Shown: positions 25,203 to 32,812 of the stretch, piece after piece
Layout: each line of letters opens with the position of its first letter
Position numbering within the stretch: the stretch's first letter is position 1
NCBI GenBank assembly: GCA_040081265.1
Contig: JBEBGV010000016.1
Location: 1-64,000, forward strand
Reading direction: 5' to 3'
DNA from: JBEBGV01 sp040081265
Lineage (GTDB): Bacteria > Acidobacteriota > Vicinamibacteria > Vicinamibacterales > UBA2999
DNA length: 64,000 nucleotides
Translations under genes and position numbers: made by a program
Notes under the pieces: generated by a model
Seen by the model: only the letters and a program-made list of their open reading frames with translations
What the model was told of the DNA's origin: nothing
Database searches by the model: none

Positions 25203-25601
25203 CTAGCGGCGAATCAGCTCGATCACTTCCGAACGCGCTTCGGCGTCAGGCCAGCCGGAAACCAAGCCTGGCTTCAGGGGCTTTGACGGATTGATGAACG
25301 CTCGGACCTCAAAGTGTTTGCCTGAATCCAGCTGAGGCGAGCGTCCGAAGTAGACGGTAGCTGTCCAGAAACCAGTATTGCGGACCGTGGCCGGCGGCTG
25401 GGCCCAGAACTCCTGAGGAGCTTCAAGTGGACGGATGACGAGCCAGACCCTGGCTTCTGGGTCTGACACCTGTCCAGTCAACCTCTGAAGGTGAACCACC
25501 GTCGCACCATCCGCTGGAGTGAGCAGTGAGACCGGCGTGCTTTGGCCCCAGATGGGGTGCGCGGTGGACAGCAGGGCGACAATGACAATCCATGACTTCA
25601 T
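25203..25601 (-). CDS. exported Ig-like protein, 132 residues
   Basis: The signal peptide is MKSWIVIVALLSTAHPIWGQ (cleavage after about residue 20). The mature part has a beta-sandwich pattern: SLLTPADGATV, LTGQVSDPEARVWLVIRP, GFWTATVYFG and KHFEVRAFI. It resembles the extracytoplasmic half of the next protein (25,616-26,176), including the final proline-and-alanine region before a last strand, so the two seem paralogous. GGAGGCGAATC precedes the ATG. It is the last gene of a four-gene leftward operon. Confidence 0.65.
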   Translation of the reverse strand: MKSWIVIVALLSTAHPIWGQSTPVSLLTPADGATVVHLQRLTGQVSDPEARVWLVIRPLEAPQEFWAQPPATVRNTGFWTATVYFGRSPQLDSGKHFEVRAFINPSKPLKPGLVSGWPDAEARSEVIELIRR

Positions 25602-25615
25602 GATTCGCCTCCAGA

Positions 25616-26176
25616 CTAAAGTCCACGGGTGACCGTGACCGTCGGCGAGACGGCTGCGCCGTTCGGCAACTGGTCGATCAGTCCTTCTTGCAGATGCCGC
25701 TCGGAAGAAACGACCTGTAGGGCAAACGCTTCGCCTTGCCCGATTTCGCCTTCACCGAATCGCGCCGCTCCGACGAACCTGCCGCCGGGGCCGGGTCGAA
25801 AACCCCCTCCAACCACGTAGCGATTACCGGTCGAGACGGACGTGACGACCACGTAGTGGGTCATGAACAGGAAAGGCGTGGTGCCACTCACCGTTACGCT
25901 TCGCCCAACGGTCTCGCCTGCGTGAGGTAACTCGATCGACGGCGCCGCCAGGTGGCTCTTTGTCTCTGAACTCCCGGTAGCCCGCTCGAAGTAGATGAAG
26001 GCACCGAGAGTCAGTAGCAGGACTACCGCATACGGAACCCGGCGCAACCATTTGCTGGTTGGAACGCGAACAAATGATCCCGACGGTCCCTTACGGGTGC
26101 GGAGGAGATGTTTCAGCCAGATTCCCAACAGCCCTCCGCTCGCCGCTATCAACGCAGCCACCACTTGAGATGTCAT
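25616..26176 (-). CDS. membrane-anchored Ig-like protein, 186 residues
   Basis: ATG at 26,176 follows GGAGGG on the minus strand; the frame's earlier codons have no site. Two membrane segments lie near the N-terminus (QVVAALIAASGGLLGIWLK and YAVVLLLTLGAFIYF). A beta-domain follows (IELPHAGETVGRSVTVSG, RYVVGGGFRPGPGGRFVG, FALQVVSSERH) ending in PTVTVTRG. This domain matches the small neighbour protein in layout. Together with the VWA-like and four-pass proteins of the operon it may form an envelope complex. Function unknown. Confidence 0.65.
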   Translation of the reverse strand: MTSQVVAALIAASGGLLGIWLKHLLRTRKGPSGSFVRVPTSKWLRRVPYAVVLLLTLGAFIYFERATGSSETKSHLAAPSIELPHAGETVGRSVTVSGTTPFLFMTHYVVVTSVSTGNRYVVGGGFRPGPGGRFVGAARFGEGEIGQGEAFALQVVSSERHLQEGLIDQLPNGAAVSPTVTVTRGL

Positions 26177-26200
26177 GTGCCGGCCCTCCTTCATCTGCGG

Positions 26201-26872
26201 TTAGCGCAACGTGGCTAGCTTGACGCTAGTCGCCGAACTGGCGGAGATTGCCCAACGCTCCACCGCTTGATTGAGCTGAAAGCATCCAAACACCGACGCA
26301 GACGGAAGCATCGCGAGTACAGCCGCCCGTCGAGTCTGGAAGGTTTCGAGCTCATGGGACGGATTGTCGGCTTTGGCTGGGCAGAGGACCACCAAAACAC
26401 CATTCCCGTCGTCAAGGCGGGAGGCCCGCCTACCGGTCTCGTCGCGCCCATCGGTCAGCAACAAGATTGGGCGGCTCTCGTTGGTGGCGCGAAGAAGGAC
26501 GGCAGCCAGATTTGTCACACGCGCGGTCGGGGGCTTCACTTGAGAGAAGAGCTCTGTGAGGCTGCGACGTAACTCCCCACGTTGCGCACTAGCTCGCTGT
26601 TGATTCACGTGATCGATTCGCGATCGCCCCTCGCGAGAGGCCAGGGCTACTTTGTGTGATGGGGCTGACAGGACACCTTCGGAAAACAAGACCACGTCGA
26701 AGCTTTTGACTAAGGGCGTGGCCATCGCGAGCAGCTCAATCAGGGATTGCTCTCTGACCTGCTTCTGATAGAGGCTGCCGGTTTCGTCGAACATCACACT
26801 CTGGGCAGACGCAAGACTTGCCACCAAGAGCAGCAGAGGCGCAAGGGCAGTGGTTACGGCGAACCTTTTCAT
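26201..26872 (-). CDS. exported VWA-like protein, 223 residues
   Basis: The signal peptide runs to about residue 23 (SLASAQ). Directly after it VMFDETGSLYQK supplies D29-x-T-G-S33, a von Willebrand A metal-site (MIDAS) pattern. VTNLAAVLLRAT provides the later threonine (T120), and PILLLTDGRDE gives the strand with D141. This is a minimal VWA fold, with the metal site close to the membrane after processing. VWA domains bind protein partners through the metal. It is the second gene of the leftward operon 27,568-25,203. Confidence 0.65.
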   Translation of the reverse strand: MKRFAVTTALAPLLLLVASLASAQSVMFDETGSLYQKQVREQSLIELLAMATPLVKSFDVVLFSEGVLSAPSHKVALASREGRSRIDHVNQQRASAQRGELRRSLTELFSQVKPPTARVTNLAAVLLRATNESRPILLLTDGRDETGRRASRLDDGNGVLVVLCPAKADNPSHELETFQTRRAAVLAMLPSASVFGCFQLNQAVERWAISASSATSVKLATLR

Positions 26873-26884
26873 GTTGCTAGACTC

Positions 26885-27568
26885 CTAGTCGACGGTTACA
26901 GAAGGCTGAAGCTGGAAGGGTTGGACGACCTCTGAAGTTTCTTCTCCGAGTGCAATCAGTTGCGAGCGGAGGTCATCCTCGATTGCCGTGTAATCACGCG
27001 ACCATCGGAACCCACGCTCTGCAGCTGCGGCAGTGGCGGCGACCAATGCAAGGCCGATCTCGGTGCCCATCAGAGCGACTCCTTCCCATCGGTCGGCGAG
27101 TCCAGCGAGTGGTGTCGCGGGGAGTCGCATGAGCAGCCAGAGACACAGCGGAATCGCGGTCAGCGTGGCGCAATAGACGACCAGTCGGTTTCCTGCCTTG
27201 AGGCGGTCAGGAAGTGGTAGCGCCGCGCACATCGTTCCTTCCGCGACGCGGCTGAGACATCCAAACAGGACCCACGCCGTCAGGATTACGGCAAGCGAAG
27301 GATCGGACAGGTACTGTTCGGTAACAAGGGTAGTAAAGATCGCTCCGCCGATAAGACCCGCGATCTTCGTGACGCGCATAGGTTCTACGAGGTCATCGTT
27401 CGGCTTGTGGATATGCGGATGGTGACCGGCGCGATCGTAGCCCTCGACGAGGCGCGCGACTCGAAGCGCATCTTGGGCATTCTTCTCTCGTCGTGCCTTT
27501 AGGTCTCGAACTTTGCGCTGGTGCTCGGTCTTTTCGAAGTCGGCGAATTCCTGTGGCCAGCTACTCAT
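26885..27568 (-). CDS. four-pass membrane protein, 226 residues
   Basis: ATG at 27,568 is favoured by GGAGTGCAGGTA just upstream. The first 70 residues are charged and helical (FADFEKTEHQRKVRDLKARREK). Four hydrophobic segments follow (IAGLIGGAIFTTLVT, AVILTAWVLFGCLSRVA, LVVYCATLTAIPLCLWLL, IGLALVAATAAAA), and the soluble tail is helical. It is the first gene of the leftward operon with the VWA-like and Ig-like proteins. I do not recognise the family. Confidence 0.65.
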   Translation of the reverse strand: MSSWPQEFADFEKTEHQRKVRDLKARREKNAQDALRVARLVEGYDRAGHHPHIHKPNDDLVEPMRVTKIAGLIGGAIFTTLVTEQYLSDPSLAVILTAWVLFGCLSRVAEGTMCAALPLPDRLKAGNRLVVYCATLTAIPLCLWLLMRLPATPLAGLADRWEGVALMGTEIGLALVAATAAAAERGFRWSRDYTAIEDDLRSQLIALGEETSEVVQPFQLQPSVTVD

Positions 27569-27951
27569 TACCTGCACTCCATGAATTTCCTGGTGTCCGG
27601 CGATTCGAGGATTGTACCGACACACCTGGCTTTGGTGTTTACAGGTATATTGAAATAGTTATACACATCAATATATTGCGTTGATCCAACGCAAAGGGTA
27701 TATTAGTGGTAGATCTTCAAGACTTTTGTTCTTCACACCGACACCTTTCTCACCAGCGCACTCGCATCCGGCCTCTGGGCGGGGTTGAGCGTCTGTCCAC
27801 GGTGAGCCACGAAATTTCTACTTGAACTGTCCGCGTTCCTATCCAGAACGGCGGGGAGTCTCTAATCCGAATGAGAGGAAAGGCCGATGTACCAATCAGG
27901 TATTCGTCTTGCTACATACGTCGTTGACTGCTCAGATGAGGGGGTGCTAGA
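27569..27951. promoter_or_regulatory. A/T-rich divergent control region
   Basis: No gene is visible in these 383 bases between the leftward VWA operon and the rightward toxin-antitoxin pair. The most A/T-rich part (27,640-27,710) contains a perfect 8-bp inverted repeat TTGCGTTG-ATC-CAACGCAA (27,676-27,694). Two direct repeats GGTATATT (27,644-27,651 and 27,697-27,704) flank it at 53-bp spacing. These look like operators for one or both directions, perhaps bound by the antitoxin. Confidence 0.5.
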
Positions 27952-28305
27952 GTGACTGGTTTTTCGACCTCGTCGAGGACCAAGGTGGTCCGAGCAAAGG
28001 AAACGAGGACTAGCCGGCGGAGACTGAATGTGCTAACGGCCCAGAAGGTGATCCTTCAAGTAGAGCGGCGTCTGCTCGATCGAGCTGATCAGGTCGCCAC
28101 GGAGCTCCAATTCAATCGAAGTCGGTTTTTCAGAGCGGCAGTGCAAGAAAAGATCGAGAGATTCGAGAAGGATCGCCTCGATGCCGAGCTTCGCGAAGGC
28201 TATCAGGCCATGAGCGAGCTTCGCCTTCGTGAGCATCGCGACTTGGAGGGCCTTACCTCCGACATGCTCGCAACTGAACGAACAGACTCCTCTAACGTCG
28301 GTTGA
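27952..28305 (+). CDS. ribbon-helix-helix antitoxin of a MazEF-type pair
   Basis: This 117-residue frame starts at GTG 27,952, preceded by GAGGGGG. The first 30 residues are basic and may be part of the protein or a too-early start. From KVILQVERRLLDRADQVA onward it is a ribbon-helix-helix fold, with RSRFFRAAVQEKI as the second helix. The acidic-rich tail EREGYQAMSELRLREHRDL (reading approximately) would wrap the toxin. Its stop overlaps the toxin start (28,302), the usual antitoxin-first order. Confidence 0.8.
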   Translation: MTGFSTSSRTKVVRAKETRTSRRRLNVLTAQKVILQVERRLLDRADQVATELQFNRSRFFRAAVQEKIERFEKDRLDAELREGYQAMSELRLREHRDLEGLTSDMLATERTDSSNVG

Positions 28306-28649
28306 TTACATACGTTAGGGGTACCGTCGTCGTAGTACGGCTTGACCCACGGGAGGGTGCCGAGAAGAAAGGGACCCGCCCGTGTCTCGTCGTGCAGAAC
28401 GATCGAGGAAACGAGTCGTCTCCCCTCACGATCGTTGTGCCATTTACGGATCGCAGGAACATCCGCCGGATGTATCCGTTCCTGGTCGCTGTATCGGCGA
28501 GGGAAGGCGGGCTCGAGCTAGACAGCGTTGTCGACTGCGGTCAAATCATGACAATCGACCGTGGGCGCATCGTTCAAGTGCGTGGAGTGGTCACTGAGCG
28601 AACGATGAAGGAAGTTGACGATGCCCTGCGCGTTTCGCTTAGCCTCTAG
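28302..28649 (+). CDS. MazF/PemK-family mRNA-cleaving toxin
   Basis: TTG 28,302 overlaps the antitoxin stop by four bases. The 115-residue protein fits the MazF fold: RGTVVVVRLDP, then TRPCLVVQND with the catalytic Arg (R26), then SPLTIVVPFTDR with the catalytic Thr (T49). It ends with VDDALRVSLSL. These enzymes cut single-stranded mRNA at short motifs and stop growth when the antitoxin is lost. All key residues are present, so the pair is probably functional and may stabilise the accessory block. Confidence 0.9.
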   Translation: MITYVRGTVVVVRLDPREGAEKKGTRPCLVVQNDRGNESSPLTIVVPFTDRRNIRRMYPFLVAVSAREGGLELDSVVDCGQIMTIDRGRIVQVRGVVTERTMKEVDDALRVSLSL

Positions 28650-28663
28650 TCTGTGTAGTCCCG

Positions 28664-28690
28664 AATCGCGCCATCAAGCGCGATTTTTTT
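28664..28690 (+). terminator. rho-independent terminator of the toxin-antitoxin operon
   Basis: AATCGCGC (28,664-28,671) pairs with GCGCGATT (28,678-28,685) around CATCAA, and a run of T follows to 28,690. It lies 15 bases after the toxin stop. Confidence 0.9.
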
Positions 28691-28863
28691 GGAGGAAGAG
28701 AGTTTGAGGCTACTGAGTGTTCACGTCGTTCATCTGGAACCCAAGGGCCTTACCTCAAGTGAAACGATGGAAGCCGGGGAACATAGAGTCAACGGCGATG
28801 GATTGGGCGCTCATGCAGGACACAAAAAATTGAGATGGGCTCTCGCCTCTTCCCTTTTTCTGC

Positions 28864-29235
28864 TCACGTTCCAGCTCTGTGCCTGACCACTAAGTGAATA
28901 GTAGCTAGGCGGATACCGGAAGGCTCGGCCTGGCCGGTTTCCCACAGCCACAGCGTTCTCGACGAGATGCCAATTCGCTTAGCCATGGCGGGTTGAGACA
29001 ACCCGAGCGTCTCCCGGTAGCGAGCCAGCTCCTCACACAACGTGCTCGGCTTCGGCCGAGGGTCATAGCCCAAAAAAGCTAGAACCAGGGGGAAGCAGGA
29101 AACCGTCGGTTCACACTTTCGAGACTCCCATCTCTGGACTGAAGCCTTCTTCACACCGATCTGGCGAGCAGCCTCCCTCTGCGTGAGCCCCAAGTCCAAC
29201 CGCCGCTTCTTGATGTGATCACCTAAGTGCTTCAT
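28864..29235 (-). CDS. regulator with two XRE-type helix-turn-helix domains
   Basis: ATG at 29,235 gives a 123-residue protein with two XRE-type repeats. The first spans about residues 6-55 (LGLTQREAARQIGVKKASVQRWE, quoted in part) and the second about 66-108 (LGLSQPAMAKRIGISSRTLWLWE, in part). Each has the Q-x3-A helix and the W-E end of a lambda-repressor-type fold. A tandem pair within one chain could bind a long or direct-repeat operator by itself. It converges with the toxin-antitoxin operon. Its start region overlaps the start of the broken SpoVG-like copy on the other strand. Confidence 0.8.
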   Translation of the reverse strand: MKHLGDHIKKRRLDLGLTQREAARQIGVKKASVQRWESRKCEPTVSCFPLVLAFLGYDPRPKPSTLCEELARYRETLGLSQPAMAKRIGISSRTLWLWETGQAEPSGIRLATIHLVVRHRAGT

Positions 29236-29269
29236 CTGCTTGGGGTAAGCCGTTGATTGCCATGATGTC

Positions 29270-29567
29270 TTGAGGGTAATCCGGCAAAAGGGCAAACCCA
29301 CGCCCTGGAAAACTGGCGGACGCAGAGCTGCATTTCACCGAAGGCGCGCTCGATGGCCTGAAACTGATCGGCTTCGGAGTCTGGGAGCGGCGGAACGGCA
29401 ACGGAAGGAACGTGACGTTCCCGGCGCGGCAATATCAGGTCAACGGCGAACGCCGGAGTTTTGCGCTGCTCCGCCCGGTCACCGACGCGACGTCTCAGGA
29501 GAAGGTTCGCGACCTCATCCTGCAGGCCTATGCCGACCACGAGCTGCAGATGGCGATCACGTCGTGA
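29270..29567 (+). pseudogene. frameshifted second copy of the SpoVG-like gene
   Basis: From about 29,310 to the stop at 29,565-29,567 one frame encodes LADAELHFTEGALDGLKLIG and continues with NVTFPARQY, GERRSFALLRP and VRDLILQAYAD. This closely matches the intact protein at 16,538-16,840. Its N-terminal codons (TTG 29,270, LRVIRQ) are in another frame; a single shift within the run around 29,285-29,292 joins the two. The codons are richer in G and C than in the intact copy, so it has been in this chromosome longer or came from another donor. It ends six bases before the stop of the radical SAM gene. Confidence 0.75.
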
Positions 29568-29572
29568 AGGGC

Positions 29573-31318
29573 TCAGTTGAGGATCGGAAGGAGTCTGGCG
29601 TTCTCCTTGTGCCGCTTTGGCGGCAAGGTCGACTCCTCGCGCATGCCCTTCTCGAACTCGGTTCGAAAGAAGCTGTCCTTCATCCCGCCGTCGATGATGT
29701 CCCACGGCAGGACGGGATCTGTCGAGCGGTCACGGAAGACATAGAAGTCGGCGTCGACGCCGGTTTCGGCGACAGCGGCGCGCCATTGTCCCCCGTTCCG
29801 CTCGGCAGCCTCGATGGCCGGAGCGACGCGTCTGTCGCCAAGCGAGAGCAGCGCCTGATAAAACGAGTGCCGCTCGGACTTGATGTTGAAAAAGACGTTG
29901 TCGATGTCCGCAAGAAGCGAGCGCAACTTCTTGATCTTGCGGTCAATCGATCGGTCGTCCTCCATCGGCAGCCATTGATACGCCGTGCCCGGCTTGGGGA
30001 CGAGCGGGTTCACGCTGCCAACGATGCGCCCGATCTGGCCACGGGTGCGGGCGTGGAAGAGCATCCTCTCACGCAATCCAAGAGCGAGTTCCCGAATCGC
30101 CTCAAGGTCTTCGTCGGTCTCGGTCGGCAGCCCGATCATGAAGTACAGCTTCAGATTCTCGAATCCGGACGCGAAGATCAGCTCTGCGGCAGCGAGAATT
30201 TCGTCGTTGGTGATCGTCTTGTTGATCACCCGGCGGAGGCGATCGGACCCTGTCTCCGGCGCGATCGTCACGGTGCGCTCACCGCTTTCGCGCAGCAACC
30301 TCAGGATGGTCGGGGTCAGATCATCAAGCCGCAGCGATGCCGGACTGATGGCGTAGCCCATGGTCACCAGTCCCTGGAGGATGTCTTCGATCCGCGGGTG
30401 GTCACAGAGCGCGATCGAGACGAGTCCAGCTCGCGAGGAGTGGGGCCTCGCCCGCTCCGCAAGTTCCATGATCCGTTCGAACGGAAACGCGCGAACAGGC
30501 AGGTAGTTGTAGCCGGCCCAGCAGAACCGACAGAGATTGGCGCAACCCCGGACAACTTCCACAAGGAACCGCGAGCCGAACTCGGTCTCCGGTGTGAAGA
30601 TCGTGGTGGCGGGCGGGTCGACGGCGTCGGTCGTTTTGAGGGCCGCTTTACGAACAACGGGCGGCGCCCCAGTGCCAGGCTTTGGCACGAACGCTTTGAT
30701 CCGTCCGATCTCGTCATAGTGGACGTCGTAGAAGGACGGGATGTAGAACCCGCGCTCCGCCGTCAGGAGGCGGAGCAACTCGTCTCGATCGGACGCGGCC
30801 TTGAAGGCGGTCAGGAGGGACGGAACCAGTGCCTCTCCTTCCCCCGCCGCGATCACGTCGGCAAATGGCGCGAGGGGCTCGGGGTTCACGAACGTCACGG
30901 CGCCGCCAATCATCACGAGCGGATCGTGATGGGTGCGGACATCGGCCCGTGGCGCAAGCCCGGCGAGCCTGAGCAGCGACACGACGTTGGTGTAATCCCA
31001 TTCAAACGACACCGAGAACGCCAGGATGTCGAACTCACGGACCGGTGTCTGCGACTCGATGGTCAGGAGTGGGGCGCCGGTGCGCACCTGCTCGGCAAGC
31101 TCCGTCTTGGGGGGCAGGAACACCCGCTCGCAGACGATGCCATCCTCCTGATTGAACAGCTTGTACATCGTCTGGAAGCCGAGGTTCGACATGCCGACGA
31201 AGTACGTGTTGGGGAAGGCCAGCGCAATGCGCAGCCGGCCGCCGTGGGGCTTCCGCACGTACCCCACTTCCTTGGCAAGAAGCTGAAGGGCGCGCTCTCG
31301 CTGCGGCCATTGAGTCAT
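29573..31318 (-). CDS. B12-binding-type radical SAM protein
   Basis: The 581-residue protein has an N-terminal Rossmann-type region (about 25-170) like cobalamin-binding domains. The radical SAM core begins with VRGCANLCRFCWAGY, where C259, C263 and C266 form the Cx3Cx2C ligand set of the iron-sulfur cluster. Further core strands (LKLYFMIGLPTETDED, APETGSDRLRRVINK) are present. It resembles the uncharacterised TIGR03960 family by overall length and motif order; this is from memory. Reaction and substrate are unknown. It lies downstream of ftsZ, reading the same way, and marks the edge of the conserved chromosome next to the accessory block. Confidence 0.85.
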   Translation of the reverse strand: MTQWPQRERALQLLAKEVGYVRKPHGGRLRIALAFPNTYFVGMSNLGFQTMYKLFNQEDGIVCERVFLPPKTELAEQVRTGAPLLTIESQTPVREFDILAFSVSFEWDYTNVVSLLRLAGLAPRADVRTHHDPLVMIGGAVTFVNPEPLAPFADVIAAGEGEALVPSLLTAFKAASDRDELLRLLTAERGFYIPSFYDVHYDEIGRIKAFVPKPGTGAPPVVRKAALKTTDAVDPPATTIFTPETEFGSRFLVEVVRGCANLCRFCWAGYNYLPVRAFPFERIMELAERARPHSSRAGLVSIALCDHPRIEDILQGLVTMGYAISPASLRLDDLTPTILRLLRESGERTVTIAPETGSDRLRRVINKTITNDEILAAAELIFASGFENLKLYFMIGLPTETDEDLEAIRELALGLRERMLFHARTRGQIGRIVGSVNPLVPKPGTAYQWLPMEDDRSIDRKIKKLRSLLADIDNVFFNIKSERHSFYQALLSLGDRRVAPAIEAAERNGGQWRAAVAETGVDADFYVFRDRSTDPVLPWDIIDGGMKDSFFRTEFEKGMREESTLPPKRHKENARLLPILN

Positions 31319-31460
31319 TGAAATGCGCGGTGACGGTGCCGCCAGACGCCTGGCACTCGGCGTCGGAGCCGGACGAGATTACATACGCGAGCTCCAGCTG
31401 GTTCGCCGTCGCTCGCGTGTGCCGTGGGTGTTCTTAGTGTACCACCGCGCCGCTGGGACC

Positions 31461-32753
31461 TCAGTTCTGACGCCGCAGAAACGCCGGAATATCGAGAGGA
31501 GAGGCCTCCGCGCCATCGTCGGGTGAGGTCGAGCTGTTCGGACCAAGCCCAGCCGTCGCGGCCAGGTCCAACGCCGGACGCCGCCCCAGGCCCACGTCCA
31601 CTCGGACCGACGCCAGGGTCGCCGCCGGCACAGCCGTCGGGACCGTCTCCAGTGGCCGCGGCAGGTTCTCATAGCTGGTCATGTCGACCGGAGTCCTGTA
31701 CCCGCCGGACGTGGCAGGCTGCCTCAGCAGCTCATTACGCGCAGGCGTATGAACTCTTCCGTCTGCCCGGTCGAACCCGGTCGCAATCACCGTGATCTTC
31801 ACCTTGCCGACGAGCGTGGGATCGACAACGGCGCCGAAGATGATGTTGGCGTCCTCATGCGCAGCTTCCTGGATAACGCAGGAGGCGTCGTTGATTTCCA
31901 TCAGCGACATGTCGGGCCCGCCGGTCACATTGATGATCACGCCGCGGGCGCCGTTGACCGAACTGTCCTCGAGCAGCGGACTGGCAATCGCCTTCTGCGC
32001 CGCCTCCATGGCTCGACCCGCGCCCTCGCCCATACCGGTGCCCATCATCGCCACGCCCATGCCGGACATGATGGTCTTGACGTCGGCGAAGTCGAGGTTG
32101 ATGAGACCGGGCACGAGAATCAAGTCCGAAATGCCCTGAATCGCCTGGCGCAACACGTCGTCGGCCATGGTAAACGCGTCGGTGAACGACGTGCTCTGGT
32201 CGATGATCGAGAGCAGCCGCTCGTTGGGAATCGTGATGACTGTGTCGACACACTCGCGGAGCGCGTCGATTCCGGCTTCAGCCTGTCTGGCGCGCTTGCG
32301 TCCCTCGAACTTGAATGGCTTGGTGACCACGGCAATGGTCAGGGCGCCGAGCTCGGTGCCCAGGCTGGCAATGACCGGGGCTGCCCCGGTTCCGGTGCCC
32401 CCGCCCAGGCCGGTCGTCACGAAGATCATGTCGGCGCCCGACAACGCCTGGATGATCGAGTCGGTGTCCTCGAGCGCCGCCTGCCGGCCGATGTTGGGGT
32501 CTGCGCCCGCACCCAGGCCCTTGGTGAGCTTGGTGCCGATCTGCAGTTTCAAGGCGGCCTTGTTGTGATCAAGCGCCTGCACATCGGTATTGGCGACGAT
32601 GAACTCGACGCCGCTCAGGCCGCAGGTGACCATCCGGTTGACGGCGTTGCCTCCGCCACCACCGACGCCCACCACTTTGATCTTCGCGCCGCGCCGTGCC
32701 TCCGGCTCGATTACCATGCGAAGTCCTTCCGCCTCTCGGGGGCGTGGTCCCAT
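31461..32753 (-). CDS. ftsZ: cell division GTPase FtsZ
   Basis: FtsZ builds the cytokinetic ring. ATG at 32,753 follows AGGAGGT; a GTG 21 codons earlier overlaps ftsA but has no site, and an ATG 12 codons later is also possible. The 430-residue protein shows GVGGGGGNAVNRM, the tubulin GTPase signature GGGTGTG (117-123) and the T7 loop NLDFADV (N219, D221, D224). A variable Ala/Pro linker follows, and the C-terminal docking peptide LDIPAFLRRQN binds FtsA. It is the last gene of the dcw run. Confidence 0.98.
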   Translation of the reverse strand: MGPRPREAEGLRMVIEPEARRGAKIKVVGVGGGGGNAVNRMVTCGLSGVEFIVANTDVQALDHNKAALKLQIGTKLTKGLGAGADPNIGRQAALEDTDSIIQALSGADMIFVTTGLGGGTGTGAAPVIASLGTELGALTIAVVTKPFKFEGRKRARQAEAGIDALRECVDTVITIPNERLLSIIDQSTSFTDAFTMADDVLRQAIQGISDLILVPGLINLDFADVKTIMSGMGVAMMGTGMGEGAGRAMEAAQKAIASPLLEDSSVNGARGVIINVTGGPDMSLMEINDASCVIQEAAHEDANIIFGAVVDPTLVGKVKITVIATGFDRADGRVHTPARNELLRQPATSGGYRTPVDMTSYENLPRPLETVPTAVPAATLASVRVDVGLGRRPALDLAATAGLGPNSSTSPDDGAEASPLDIPAFLRRQN

Positions 32754-32812
32754 CGATACCTCCTTCTCCGTTACAACGTCCACTGCTTGACTCGTGCGTC
32801 CTGAGCCCAGGC

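Noticed and set aside
28689..28886. 65-codon frame after the toxin terminator with a hydrophobic end
   Set aside because: It begins within the terminator T-run, has no upstream promoter and converges on the HTH gene.
29270..31321. Very long open frame antisense to the radical SAM gene, and similar long frames antisense to ftsZ, ftsA, murF and murE
   Set aside because: High G+C makes long antisense frames common. The sense strands carry complete catalytic motifs.
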